Shown here one piece after another: positions 53,036-60,907 of a stretch of DNA of 64,000 bases (the first letter of the stretch is position 1; every line of letters begins with the position of its first letter). The stretch comes from Anaerolineaceae bacterium (GTDB taxonomy: Bacteria; Chloroflexota; Anaerolineae; Anaerolineales; Villigracilaceae), in assembly GCA_009885945.1 (NCBI GenBank), contig VFJR01000043.1:1-64000 (forward strand), read 5' to 3'. The notes under the pieces were generated by a model. That model saw only the letters and a program-made list of their open reading frames with translations. It ran no database searches and was not told the origin of the DNA. The translations under genes and the position numbers were made by a program.

Positions 53036-54447
53036 TTAGTTATCTCCATGACTGAAGTAATACGATCCATGCGCAAACCACGAGAACCCTTTAACAATAC
53101 AGCATCATCTTTGGTCAGGTTTTTTTCAAGCCACGCGATCACAGGCTCAATCGCTTCAAATTCAAAAATGCGATTTGATTTAAAGTTTGCGCGGCGCGCA
53201 GATTCGGCATAGATATGTGCGCGAGTCCCGAGCGTGATCAACACATCTGCTATTTGAGCAGAACGCATCCCGACCATTTCATGTCCTTGTTTTTCATATT
53301 GACCCAGTTCTAGCATATCACCCAAAACAGCGATCTTTCTACCTGCCATTTCATCGAGCAGGTTTAATGCCGCCAGCATTGATTCGGGGGAGGCGTTATA
53401 GGTATCATCTAAAATCAAAGCGCCAACGCTGGAACGGACTGCCACGAGACGCAATTGGGAATGCCCATGCTTCAAACCTTCAATGATCTCTGTCCAACTT
53501 AATCCTTCTACTAAGCCAACCGCGGCGGCACGCAAGGCGGTATGAACAGAGTGCCTGCCGATCATAGGTACATGCACGTGCATGACCTCTTTTTTATAAT
53601 GCATACGAAAGCGGATGCCATCCAAGCCAAGCCCTTCCACTTCATCAGCCCATAAATGCGATTCGGATGACAGCCCGTAGAAGAATACTTGCGCTTTGGT
53701 CTTCTCTTCCATCTGTTGAACAAATGGATCATCAAAATTTAAAATAGCAAAACCTTCGGCGGGCAAAGCCTGAACTAATTCACTTTTTCCGCGCGCAATG
53801 GCTTCTTGCGAGCCGGCGCGTTCTGCGTGAACTGTACCCACATTGGTCACAACGCCAATATAAGGCTGGGCAATTTCACATAAGAAGGCGATTTCGCCGG
53901 GCACGTAAAATCCCATTTCCAAGACTGCACGCTCATAACTATGATCGAGTTTTAGAATGGAAAGGGGTAAGCCAATTTCATTATTTAAATTGCCGGGGCT
54001 TTTCAAGGTTCGATACTTCACCCCCAAAACCTCAGCAATCATTTCTTTGGTAGTAGATTTGCCGACACTGCCAGTCACGCCAATTACGCGCAAATCTAAT
54101 TTACGGCGCCAGAAGCGCGCAATTTGTTGAAGCGCCACAAGGGTATTATCAACGCGTAGGCAGAGAGGCGGGGTAAAGTCAAAGCTGGAATCAACTTGCA
54201 GATCGCCGCGCAGGTCGAGGGTGCGGAAAGAGGCGTCGACATCTTTTTGAATTAAAGCAAAAGATGCCCCCCGCTTAAAGGCGGCATCAATAAAGTCATG
54301 TCCATCTACATGCTCGCCGGGCATGGCAACAAAAAGCGAATCTGCAATCACCTGCCGAGAGTCAACTGCCGCCTCAGTGATCACTGTGGCGGCTTGCGCA
54401 AGTCGTTGTGCGGAAATGGCTTCAAGTACATCTGCAAGAGTTAACAT
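53032..54447 (-). CDS. murF: UDP-MurNAc-tripeptide--D-Ala-D-Ala ligase
   Basis: A 471-residue Mur ligase. The N-terminal domain has DSRQVIADSLFVAMPGEHVDGHDFI, shared by MurE and MurF; VTGSVGKSTTKEMIAEVL is the P-loop, and LILDDTYNASPESMLAALNLL is the MurF-specific NASPxS motif. It is adjacent to ftsI (stop and ATG abut). murE is missing from its usual place between ftsI and murF. Confidence 0.93.
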   Translation of the reverse strand: MLTLADVLEAISAQRLAQAATVITEAAVDSRQVIADSLFVAMPGEHVDGHDFIDAAFKRGASFALIQKDVDASFRTLDLRGDLQVDSSFDFTPPLCLRVDNTLVALQQIARFWRRKLDLRVIGVTGSVGKSTTKEMIAEVLGVKYRTLKSPGNLNNEIGLPLSILKLDHSYERAVLEMGFYVPGEIAFLCEIAQPYIGVVTNVGTVHAERAGSQEAIARGKSELVQALPAEGFAILNFDDPFVQQMEEKTKAQVFFYGLSSESHLWADEVEGLGLDGIRFRMHYKKEVMHVHVPMIGRHSVHTALRAAAVGLVEGLSWTEIIEGLKHGHSQLRLVAVRSSVGALILDDTYNASPESMLAALNLLDEMAGRKIAVLGDMLELGQYEKQGHEMVGMRSAQIADVLITLGTRAHIYAESARRANFKSNRIFEFEAIEPVIAWLEKNLTKDDAVLLKGSRGLRMDRITSVMEITK

Positions 54448-56199
54448 TTATTTGGATGCCAATGATAACCGGATGCGGTCTGGAGGAATATCCATAATCA
54501 CAACTGTTTGCTTCGCCATTTCTGAAAATACAGGCGCGGCAGTTTGTGAACCCCATATTGAAGCGGATGGTCTTTCAAGCCAAACATAGATCATAAAACG
54601 CGGATCATCCACAGGTCCCCAACCAATGAAGGATGCGTTTGTTTGTGTTTCGTCATAATATCCATCCACTGGAATTTGAGCCGTGCCGGTCTTACCCGCC
54701 ACACGATAGCCCGGCACAAGCGCGTTAGAAGATTCTAATTCTAATGAATAGGCGAGCATATCGCTTAAGGTATCGGCTGTTTCTGCGCGAATGGGCGTGC
54801 CTGCGTATTGCGCGGGCGCGTTATATTGACGTCCATCCCGCACCATTGCATACAAGACATGCGGCGTTACCATGCGTCCATGATTTGCAACAGCAGAGGT
54901 AGCAGTGAGCAATTGAATCGGTGTGACAGCCACGCCCTGACCAAACGCATTGGTACCCAAATCCACCGGATACCAATCCGCATCGCCCGGCACCTTGAGC
55001 CTGCCTGCCGCTTCCCCAGCCATATCCACCGCTGTGAGATGTCCCAGCCCAAAATTGTTCATATATCCGTAAAATGTTTCTGGACCCATTTGAGTGGAAA
55101 GCCAAGCCATGCAAACATTAAGCGAGTGTTGCAAACAACCTGTCATATCTTGATCGCCCCAGGCATTGTTATCCCAGTTGCGAATTTCGACACCGCCAAC
55201 AAGAATCGCGCCAGTGTCTAGATAACGAGTAGAACGAACAGCTGTTTGACTGTCTAAGGCAGCAGCCATGGTCAAAATCTTGATCACAGAGCCGGGTTCA
55301 TAAGGCTTTGAAATAGCAGGATTAAAGTCGCTGGCATTCTCGTACACCACACCATAATCCCAAAATTTATTCAAGTCCATGCGCTTGGAGGCGGCAACCG
55401 CAAGTGTTTCGCCGTTACGCGGATCAATGATCATTATGATTCCGTTTTGCGCACCGTAAAGCGCCAAAGCGTCATCCAATGTTTGTTCGGCGGCGGCTTG
55501 TAAATCACGGTCAATGGTTAGGATTAATGTAGAACCGTCTGGAATGCGTGGAATATTGATCGCTTGGTTAGGATCAGTAGGGATAGTGACCCGCACCGGG
55601 TTACCAGCGAGAATATCATTATATTTTTCTTCGACTCCAAAATAACCACGCCCTTCACGATTCACAAAGCCAAGAATATTAGAGCCTAAAGATTCTTCTG
55701 GATAACTGCGCATGGGATGTGACTTAAATTCCAAAGCATTCAAAGCGCCCGCCACACCGTCGGGAGCTTGCTCATCCATTTTTTGTCTAATTTCCATCAA
55801 GCGCTTGGCTTTAGGTTCATCCACAAAATCTGCCAGCACAAGATAGGAAAGGTTTGGAACAGGAGGGTTGGTAATATCGTACAGTAATTGGTTATAGTCC
55901 AAGCCCAGCACCGTGCTGACCGTAGACGCAATTACATTGATATCTTTATGCATGTTCAGGTTTACGCCCACCTCAAAAACAATTTGATTTCCTGCCAGTA
56001 AACTGCCATTACGATCATAAATCTCACCGCGATCTGGGTAAAAAGTTTTGGTTTCGCTAGAGTAACTTTTTGCCTGCACGCGGAACTCAGCGGCTTCCAC
56101 GCTCATTTGAATGCGGAACATTTGCGAGACGATCATTAAAGCAAAAAAAGCCAGCGCCCCCGCCAGCAGTTTAGATCGCCACGCGTACTGTTGTCTCAT
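54448..56199 (-). CDS. ftsI: Septal transpeptidase FtsI (PBP class B)
   Basis: A 583-residue class B penicillin-binding protein with an N-terminal membrane anchor (~9-28), the dimerisation domain starting FYPDRGEIYDRNGSLLA, and the transpeptidase domain with SVIK (catalytic Ser in YEPGSVIK), SLN (QHSLNVCM) and KTG (VAGKTGTAQ). It cross-links septal peptidoglycan with FtsW. No PASTA domains. It overlaps the ftsL-like gene by 4 bp. Confidence 0.95.
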   Translation of the reverse strand: MRQQYAWRSKLLAGALAFFALMIVSQMFRIQMSVEAAEFRVQAKSYSSETKTFYPDRGEIYDRNGSLLAGNQIVFEVGVNLNMHKDINVIASTVSTVLGLDYNQLLYDITNPPVPNLSYLVLADFVDEPKAKRLMEIRQKMDEQAPDGVAGALNALEFKSHPMRSYPEESLGSNILGFVNREGRGYFGVEEKYNDILAGNPVRVTIPTDPNQAINIPRIPDGSTLILTIDRDLQAAAEQTLDDALALYGAQNGIIMIIDPRNGETLAVAASKRMDLNKFWDYGVVYENASDFNPAISKPYEPGSVIKILTMAAALDSQTAVRSTRYLDTGAILVGGVEIRNWDNNAWGDQDMTGCLQHSLNVCMAWLSTQMGPETFYGYMNNFGLGHLTAVDMAGEAAGRLKVPGDADWYPVDLGTNAFGQGVAVTPIQLLTATSAVANHGRMVTPHVLYAMVRDGRQYNAPAQYAGTPIRAETADTLSDMLAYSLELESSNALVPGYRVAGKTGTAQIPVDGYYDETQTNASFIGWGPVDDPRFMIYVWLERPSASIWGSQTAAPVFSEMAKQTVVIMDIPPDRIRLSLASK

Positions 56200-56663
56200 T
56201 GCAGTCCCCCGATATGAATCTGTTGATCAAACCAATCTAACAACGATTCAGTATATTCAGGTGCGATATTGGGCGCGCGTAAACCAAGCTGAGGCACTAT
56301 AGCCAAAATCTCGGGCGCAGGTTTACGATAGCCCGCCACAAGTATGTAATCAATTTCTTGAGATTTCACAGGACGGAAGCCCAACGCTAGCGCACGCTGT
56401 TTCATCACGCGCATCGAAGTTAATCTTGCAAGCTGTGTTTCCAGATCGGCGCTGGAATGCTGACTGTTTAATGTTGCTAATTTCAAACCCTGAATTTCAC
56501 GCCCGGCAATCGCGGCGCGGGCAGTCACATCCAAATATAACGCCGCGATCATCGCCACACCTACTACAACCAGCAATATGTTACCTACCCATTGACGTTG
56601 AATACGCCACGGGGCAACTCGATATGCGTGAACTAAATGAGGTAATGAGGTTACATTTTGCAT
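56196..56663 (-). CDS. FtsL-like bitopic division protein
   Basis: A 155-residue protein with a basic N-terminus, one membrane segment (~28-48), a short coiled coil (~52-90, with QHSSADLETQLARLTSMR) and a C-terminal extension (PEYTESLLDWFDQQIHIG). Sequence similarity is low, but topology and position between rsmH and ftsI are those of FtsL, which with FtsB and FtsQ activates FtsWI. Confidence 0.7.
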   Translation of the reverse strand: MQNVTSLPHLVHAYRVAPWRIQRQWVGNILLVVVGVAMIAALYLDVTARAAIAGREIQGLKLATLNSQHSSADLETQLARLTSMRVMKQRALALGFRPVKSQEIDYILVAGYRKPAPEILAIVPQLGLRAPNIAPEYTESLLDWFDQQIHIGGLQ

Positions 56664-56684
56664 TTTATTTTTCTCTTATGCCTT

Positions 56685-56784
56685 ATGTCATTGCGAGGGC
56701 GGTTTTGCTTTTCGCCCGAAGCAATCCTTTGTATATTGGAGATTGCTTCGTCGGGAAAAGCAAGTGCCCTCCTCGCAATGACAT
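56685..56784. repeat. REP-like palindrome, copy 2 (TCATTGCGAGG family)
   Basis: ATGTCATTGCGAGGG at 56685-56699 and its inverse at 56767-56784 form the outer stem; GAAGCAATCC and GGAGATTGCTTC form the inner one. It occupies the rsmH-ftsL gap and ends 1 bp from the rsmH stop. Same family as 38372-38487. Confidence 0.85.
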
Positions 56785-56785
56785 T

Positions 56786-57697
56786 TCATATTTTTTCTAC
56801 AACTCTCAACTTTGCGCTTCTTGCTCTTGAATTACTTTGTATTTCTTCTTCACTGGCAACAATTGGCTTTCTATTTATTTCTTTCACTACAGCCTTACGC
56901 TCTACTTCATATAATTGTTCATAAGGCGGATTGATCATGTCTTTGCTTTGTTCGCGGAAATAATCCTTGACGATTCGATCTTCCAGGGAGTGGAAGGAAA
57001 TCACAGCGAGTCTGCCTCCGCGCCTGAGGCTGGCTACTGCCTGCGGAAGCACACTCTCCACTGAAGCCAGTTCCTCGTTAACCGCGATGCGAATGGCTTG
57101 GAAGGTTCGCGTTGCGGGGTGAACTCTGCTGTAGCCTGGATATACATGTTTTACAATCTCCGCTAGTTGCGCAGTGGATTGCAACGGTCGCGCACTGACA
57201 ATATCGCGGGCAATCTTTCTGGCTCTCGGCTCCTCGCCATATTTGAAGAGTATGTCGGCGAGCTCGCTTTCAGTGGCGGTATTGATCAGTTCTGCCGCAT
57301 CCAGCCCGCCCGTAGGATTGAAGCGCATGTCCAGCGGCGCATTGGCTTGGAAGGAGAATCCGCGTTCGGGTTGATCCAACTGCATAGAAGAGAGTCCCAA
57401 ATCTAGGACCATGCCATCTATTGCATCCCAGCCCAGTTGTTTCAACGCATCTGGCAAAGTGATGTAGGAGGCTTGCACGAGATGTACGCGCGGTTCATAA
57501 GGAGCCAAGGTCTCACGAGCCAACGCCAGCGCCTGAGGGTCAAGATCAAAACCCAGCAGTTGCCCATCTGGCGCACAAGCCTCCAAAATCCCGCGAGCGT
57601 GACCGCCCGCGCCCAGTGTGCCATCTACATAACGCTTTGCGCTGGTTGGTTGTAAGGCGTGTATAATTTCTTTGTAAAGTACAGGTGTGTGTTGCAT
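56786..57697 (-). CDS. rsmH: 16S rRNA m4C1402 methyltransferase RsmH
   Basis: A 303-residue SAM methyltransferase (MraW) beginning MQHTPVLYKEIIHALQP with the SAM loop VDGTLGAGGHARGILE, then LDLGLSSMQLDQPERGFSF, and SFHSLEDRIVKDYFRE near the C-terminus. It methylates 16S rRNA C1402. It follows mraZ in the standard dcw order, with a 73-bp gap containing repeats. Confidence 0.95.
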   Translation of the reverse strand: MQHTPVLYKEIIHALQPTSAKRYVDGTLGAGGHARGILEACAPDGQLLGFDLDPQALALARETLAPYEPRVHLVQASYITLPDALKQLGWDAIDGMVLDLGLSSMQLDQPERGFSFQANAPLDMRFNPTGGLDAAELINTATESELADILFKYGEEPRARKIARDIVSARPLQSTAQLAEIVKHVYPGYSRVHPATRTFQAIRIAVNEELASVESVLPQAVASLRRGGRLAVISFHSLEDRIVKDYFREQSKDMINPPYEQLYEVERKAVVKEINRKPIVASEEEIQSNSRARSAKLRVVEKI

Positions 57698-57708
57698 TGT
57701 TTTATTTT

Positions 57709-57775
57709 GTAGGGGCGGGGTTCACTCGCCCAATTAATCAACAGAGACCTAGGGCGACGAAACGTCGTCCCTACG
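57709..57775. repeat. Dispersed palindromes between mraZ and rsmH
   Basis: Two repeat-like units lie here. TAGGGGCGGGG with CTCGCCC (57709-57731) is one, and TAGGGCGACG with CGTCGTCCCTA (57750-57773) the other. The second reaches into mraZ and supplies its stop codon. Both are GC-rich in an AT-rich spacer. Confidence 0.6.
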
Positions 57776-58220
57776 CAGAATTGTTCTTTGAAAGATTAAG
57801 CGTGGAGAAGCGTTGGTTATTGGCTTCGACATCCTGCAGCATGTCCATTTGAGCTTTCCATGCGTCAGGCATCCACACTTCAAAATAATCGCCCTGCCCT
57901 GCTACAATAAGCTCGCCGTTTTCAATTGCAAGAAAAGCGCGCAAATTTTGCGGAACGAGGATGCGCCCAACTTTATCCACATCAATAGGATATGCATTGG
58001 AAAGGATCAAGCGGCGCAGTAAACGGGCAGTTGGATCAGTGAGGTTCATAGCATTGATTCGGTCGTATACTTCTTTGAAGTATGGCTCGGTCAAGACCAT
58101 CAAGCATTTATCGAAGCCTTGCGTAATGTACGCGCCGCCTTCCAACAACTCACGGAAGCGCGCTGGAATCATCAGGCGTCCTTTATCATCGAGATTGTGT
58201 TGGAATTGACCTAAGAACAT
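57771..58220 (-). CDS. mraZ: Transcriptional regulator MraZ
   Basis: A 149-residue protein with two SpoVT/AbrB-like domains: FLGQFQHNLDDKGRLMIPARFREL and, in the second half, NAYPIDVDKVGRILVPQNLRAFL. MraZ binds TGGGN/GTGG repeats in its own promoter and controls the dcw cluster. ATG 58220 is chosen because family members begin MF.G; an ATG four codons earlier lies directly on the AAGGA. The last codons and stop lie within a dispersed repeat. Confidence 0.93.
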   Translation of the reverse strand: MFLGQFQHNLDDKGRLMIPARFRELLEGGAYITQGFDKCLMVLTEPYFKEVYDRINAMNLTDPTARLLRRLILSNAYPIDVDKVGRILVPQNLRAFLAIENGELIVAGQGDYFEVWMPDAWKAQMDMLQDVEANNQRFSTLNLSKNNSA

Positions 58221-58244
58221 TTGTGCTAACATCCTTTTTAATCA

Positions 58245-58275
58245 GACGAACGCCAGGAATGACCCGGCGCTCGTC
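58245..58275 (-). promoter_or_regulatory. Leader hairpin upstream of mraZ
   Basis: Bases 58245-58257 and 58263-58275 (core ACGCCAGG/CCCGGCGC) pair along 13 positions in the minus-strand RNA, with two G-U pairs. It sits in the mraZ 5' leader about 15 bases before the ribosome site and might affect translation or RNA stability. Confidence 0.55.
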
Positions 58276-58276
58276 T

Positions 58277-58301
58277 ACCACTTCTTACCACTAATTCCCA
58301 C
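58277..58301 (-). promoter_or_regulatory. Three MraZ-box direct repeats
   Basis: On the minus strand GTGGG, GTGGT and GTGGT (plus positions 58297-58301, 58287-58291, 58277-58281) recur at an exact 10-bp period with 5-bp spacers. This matches the known MraZ operator: direct repeats with 5-bp spacing just downstream of the -10. Confidence 0.85.
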
Positions 58302-58329
58302 ATTATACGCCTTTAAGGGTAAAAATCAA
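58302..58329 (-). promoter_or_regulatory. Promoter of the dcw cluster
   Basis: On the minus strand TTGATT (58324-58329) and a perfect TATAAT (58302-58307) are 16 bp apart. The -10 directly abuts the MraZ boxes, so bound MraZ would block the transcription start. Confidence 0.8.
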
Positions 58330-58378
58330 GTGGTACATTTGGTTTACCCACATTCTGCAACTATCAGGCTGGTCACTT

Positions 58379-59302
58379 ATGCCCCCTACACATTTTTCTC
58401 TGCTCGAAGCCACCCGCTGGCAAGATTATGAATTGCTCGATTCTGGTGACGGATTAAAACTGGAACGCTTCGGCGCATACACATTCATCCGCCCGGAGGT
58501 GCAAGCCATGTGGAGCCGCAGCCTGCCCCAAAAAGATTGGGACGCCGCGCACGCGGTCTTTCAACCTACTGCCGAAGAAAGCGGCGGGCATTGGGTTGTT
58601 AAGAAAAAAATACCCGATTCATGGCAAATGAAATATTCATTGCCCCTCACCCCCAGCCCCTCTCCCACAGGGAGAGGGGAGTTAAGGTTCACCGTGATGA
58701 CCACGCCCGGGCGCCACTTGGGAGTTTTCCCTGAGGTCGCTTCGCACTGGGACTTTATGGTTGATCTCGTCCAAAAAGAGAATCAGCCTCCGAACGTGCT
58801 CAACCTATTTGGGTACACTGGCTTGGCAAGTCTCGCGGCGGCGGCGGCGGGCGCAAAAGTGACCCACGTAGACGCGTCTAAAAAATCCGTCAGCTGGGCA
58901 CGCGAAAATCAACAACTGTCTGGCTTAAGCGATAAACCCATCCGCTGGGTTGTGGAAGATGCCTTGAAATATGTTCAACGCGAAGAAAAACGCGGCGTAA
59001 AATATGACGGCATTATTTTAGACCCCCCCAAATTTGGACGCGGACCCAAAGGCGAGGTGTGGGAAATTTACAAGTCACTGCCCAACTTGCTGGAAACCTG
59101 CCGCGCAGTATTATCTGATTCGCCGCTCTTTCTGGCAGTGACGGTCTACGCCGTCAAAGCCTCTGCCATTCACGTTGGGCAAACCCTGGAAGAGATCATG
59201 AAAAAATATAAAGGCACTGTCGAAAGCGGGGAAATGGTCACGCGCGAAACCAGCGCGGGCAGGTTGTTATCTCAGGCTGTGTATGCAAGATGGAGTAAGT
59301 AA
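58379..59302 (+). CDS. Class I SAM-dependent methyltransferase, RlmI-like
   Basis: A 307-residue methyltransferase. The N-terminal ~100 residues have FGAYTFIRPEVQAMW, followed by GRHLGVFPEVASHWDFM, the SAM motif NLFGYTGLASLAAAAAGA, DASKKSVSWARENQ and the catalytic ILDPPKFGRGP. This is the PF10672/RlmI-RlmK-like group that methylates rRNA bases; the exact target is unknown. Residues 88-101 (LPLTPSPSPTGRGE) are encoded by an intergenic-type palindrome lodged in frame, so the linker is longer than in relatives. Divergent from mraZ. Confidence 0.85.
   Translation: MPPTHFSLLEATRWQDYELLDSGDGLKLERFGAYTFIRPEVQAMWSRSLPQKDWDAAHAVFQPTAEESGGHWVVKKKIPDSWQMKYSLPLTPSPSPTGRGELRFTVMTTPGRHLGVFPEVASHWDFMVDLVQKENQPPNVLNLFGYTGLASLAAAAAGAKVTHVDASKKSVSWARENQQLSGLSDKPIRWVVEDALKYVQREEKRGVKYDGIILDPPKFGRGPKGEVWEIYKSLPNLLETCRAVLSDSPLFLAVTVYAVKASAIHVGQTLEEIMKKYKGTVESGEMVTRETSAGRLLSQAVYARWSK
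58643..58687 (+). repeat. Palindromic repeat inserted in a coding sequence
   Basis: The 45-bp stretch contains CCCCTCTCCC (58657-58666) and GGGAGAGGGG (58670-58679), a perfect 10-bp stem, preceded by CCCCTCACCCCCAG. It translates in frame as TPSPSPTGRGE. This unit is a well-known dispersed element normally found between genes. Confidence 0.85.
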
Positions 59303-59308
59303 GAATCA

Positions 59309-59368
59309 AACGGAGATAAACAAAGATGTTTTAAATCTCTGTTTATCTCCGTTCATCTCTGGTTAAAA
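59309..59368. terminator. Inverted repeat between convergent methyltransferase and TPR genes
   Basis: Arms 59309-59327 and 59335-59353 pair over 19 positions with one mismatch (core GGAGATAAACA). It fills the gap between two convergent stops and may terminate both, although T-runs are poor. Its right part (59341-59368) is the inverse of the repeat at 33054-33081. Confidence 0.55.
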
Positions 59369-59374
59369 TTGCCT

Positions 59375-60799
59375 TCATTTACTTACTACATAAGCAGATA
59401 ACAAAGTCTCATAACGCGTATCTTCTCGCAGAGAATCTAGATCGGGGTCAATCTTTACCCAACTTATATCAGTCTGCTTGGCTTGCAGAGCAGTTTGCAA
59501 TAGCTCTAGCGCGCGGTCGTTGTTACCACAAATGGCTTCGAGACAGGCGCGGTTGTATTCATTCTCATCATCCAAGACTGAGCTCATGGCAATATCAATA
59601 TGTTTTTGGGCAAGATCATGCAAACCTACTTTGCGATAGTGACTGCCTAATGAAGCATGTGCCAAGGTATAGGTATTGTCTAATTCAAGAGTCTTTTGAA
59701 ACGATTTAATCGCCTGCGATTCTAATCTTTCGGCGGCAAACACTAAGCCAAGGCGGTAATATAACGACGGCTTGTTTGAACCTTCATTGATGGCGCGTTC
59801 GTAGGCACGAATAGAGTCTGTAAACCTACCCGCTTTTTTATATACATCACCCAATTCTTCCCAGGCAATCGTGCTTTTTGGGTTCTTCTCTGTCGCGCTT
59901 TTAAATTTTTCAATATCCGTTTTTAGAGTCTCAAACTCACTTGTCTCCACCAGCGGATATTCCACCTGAGAGTATTGCACAGCTTCAGGTTCAGTGACAT
60001 TCATCAGCGCTGGAATCGGAACTTCAACGCTTTCCAACACAAAAGACTGAATGGAGTCTGTCACAGATTCAAACACTCTGGAATTATCCTGATGATTCGA
60101 CATTGCAAAATCCTCCAGCGCCAAAGTTTCTGTTTCGATCTGCGCAGGCTTCCATTCGCCATAGGTCAGCGGGGTCACTTCGCTTTCAGCAGAATCTTCG
60201 TCAGCGGCGGGAAATGCCCCTAAAACAGAATCAACTTCGGGGTTGGGAGGCACGAAGCCTTCTTCATCAAACCATTGCAAGGTCAGTTCACTCGCAGAAA
60301 GTTGATCTTCATCAAGCGAGTCTTCTGCAAATACAAATTCTGTATTGATCTCGTCAACAATTTTTTCTTCGCCGACATCAAAAGCGCCTTGATCTTCCAT
60401 CAAGATGGATTGCAGATCAATCTCAGGCATAGAAACCGTAATAGGTCTGCGAGCTACATCTTCACGCTCTTGATCTTGAGTGCAGTCAAGGTCGTCCGCT
60501 TTTTGATAGGCAACCACTGCGCTGTGATAGTCTTTTAGCTGACGATATAAAATGCCAAGACGATTCCAGGTAACTGCCTTTTCTTTTTCATCGGCGAGCA
60601 ATTCAATGCCGCGATGATACAACTCGATGGCTTCTGTATATTTCCCAGTTTGGGTAAATGCCAGCGCCATGTTGCTATAAGACCTGCCAAACTTGCGGTT
60701 TGCTGTAATCGCTCGCGCATAGGCATGGATGGCTGGCTCATAATTACCAGACATATAATACAAGTTGCCAAGTTCATTCCAAAATTCATGATCACTCAT
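59375..60799 (-). CDS. TPR repeat protein, paralogue 1
   Basis: A 474-residue cytosolic protein with tetratricopeptide repeats at both ends: ~1-115 (FWNELGNLYYMSGNYEPAIHAYARAI, SNMALAFTQTGKYTEAIELYHRGIEL, NRLGILYRQLKDYHSAVVAYQ) and ~290-460 (WEELGDVYKKAGRFTDSIRAYERAI, YRLGLVFAAERLESQAIKSFQKTLELD). Between them is an acidic linker (~115-290). No enzymatic domain or signal peptide is visible. Its first TPR module is closely related to those of the two upstream genes, marking a tandem family. Likely a scaffold; partner unknown. Confidence 0.85.
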   Translation of the reverse strand: MSDHEFWNELGNLYYMSGNYEPAIHAYARAITANRKFGRSYSNMALAFTQTGKYTEAIELYHRGIELLADEKEKAVTWNRLGILYRQLKDYHSAVVAYQKADDLDCTQDQEREDVARRPITVSMPEIDLQSILMEDQGAFDVGEEKIVDEINTEFVFAEDSLDEDQLSASELTLQWFDEEGFVPPNPEVDSVLGAFPAADEDSAESEVTPLTYGEWKPAQIETETLALEDFAMSNHQDNSRVFESVTDSIQSFVLESVEVPIPALMNVTEPEAVQYSQVEYPLVETSEFETLKTDIEKFKSATEKNPKSTIAWEELGDVYKKAGRFTDSIRAYERAINEGSNKPSLYYRLGLVFAAERLESQAIKSFQKTLELDNTYTLAHASLGSHYRKVGLHDLAQKHIDIAMSSVLDDENEYNRACLEAICGNNDRALELLQTALQAKQTDISWVKIDPDLDSLREDTRYETLLSAYVVSK

Positions 60800-60825
60800 G
60801 GCTTCTCCTAGATATAAAAATCTTT

Positions 60826-60893
60826 TACCGCCAAGGCGCTACATTGTACTCGCAGAGTAAGAACGCCAAGTTTTTTAAAACGCCAAGAACAAA
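60826..60893. repeat. CGCCAAG-type repeat between TPR genes
   Basis: ACCGCCAAGGCGC, AAGAACGCCAAG and AACGCCAAGAAC recur in the 108-bp gap. This CGCCAAG unit is a common dispersed intergenic repeat. Confidence 0.6.
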
Positions 60894-60907
60894 GGCTCAA
60901 CAACATC

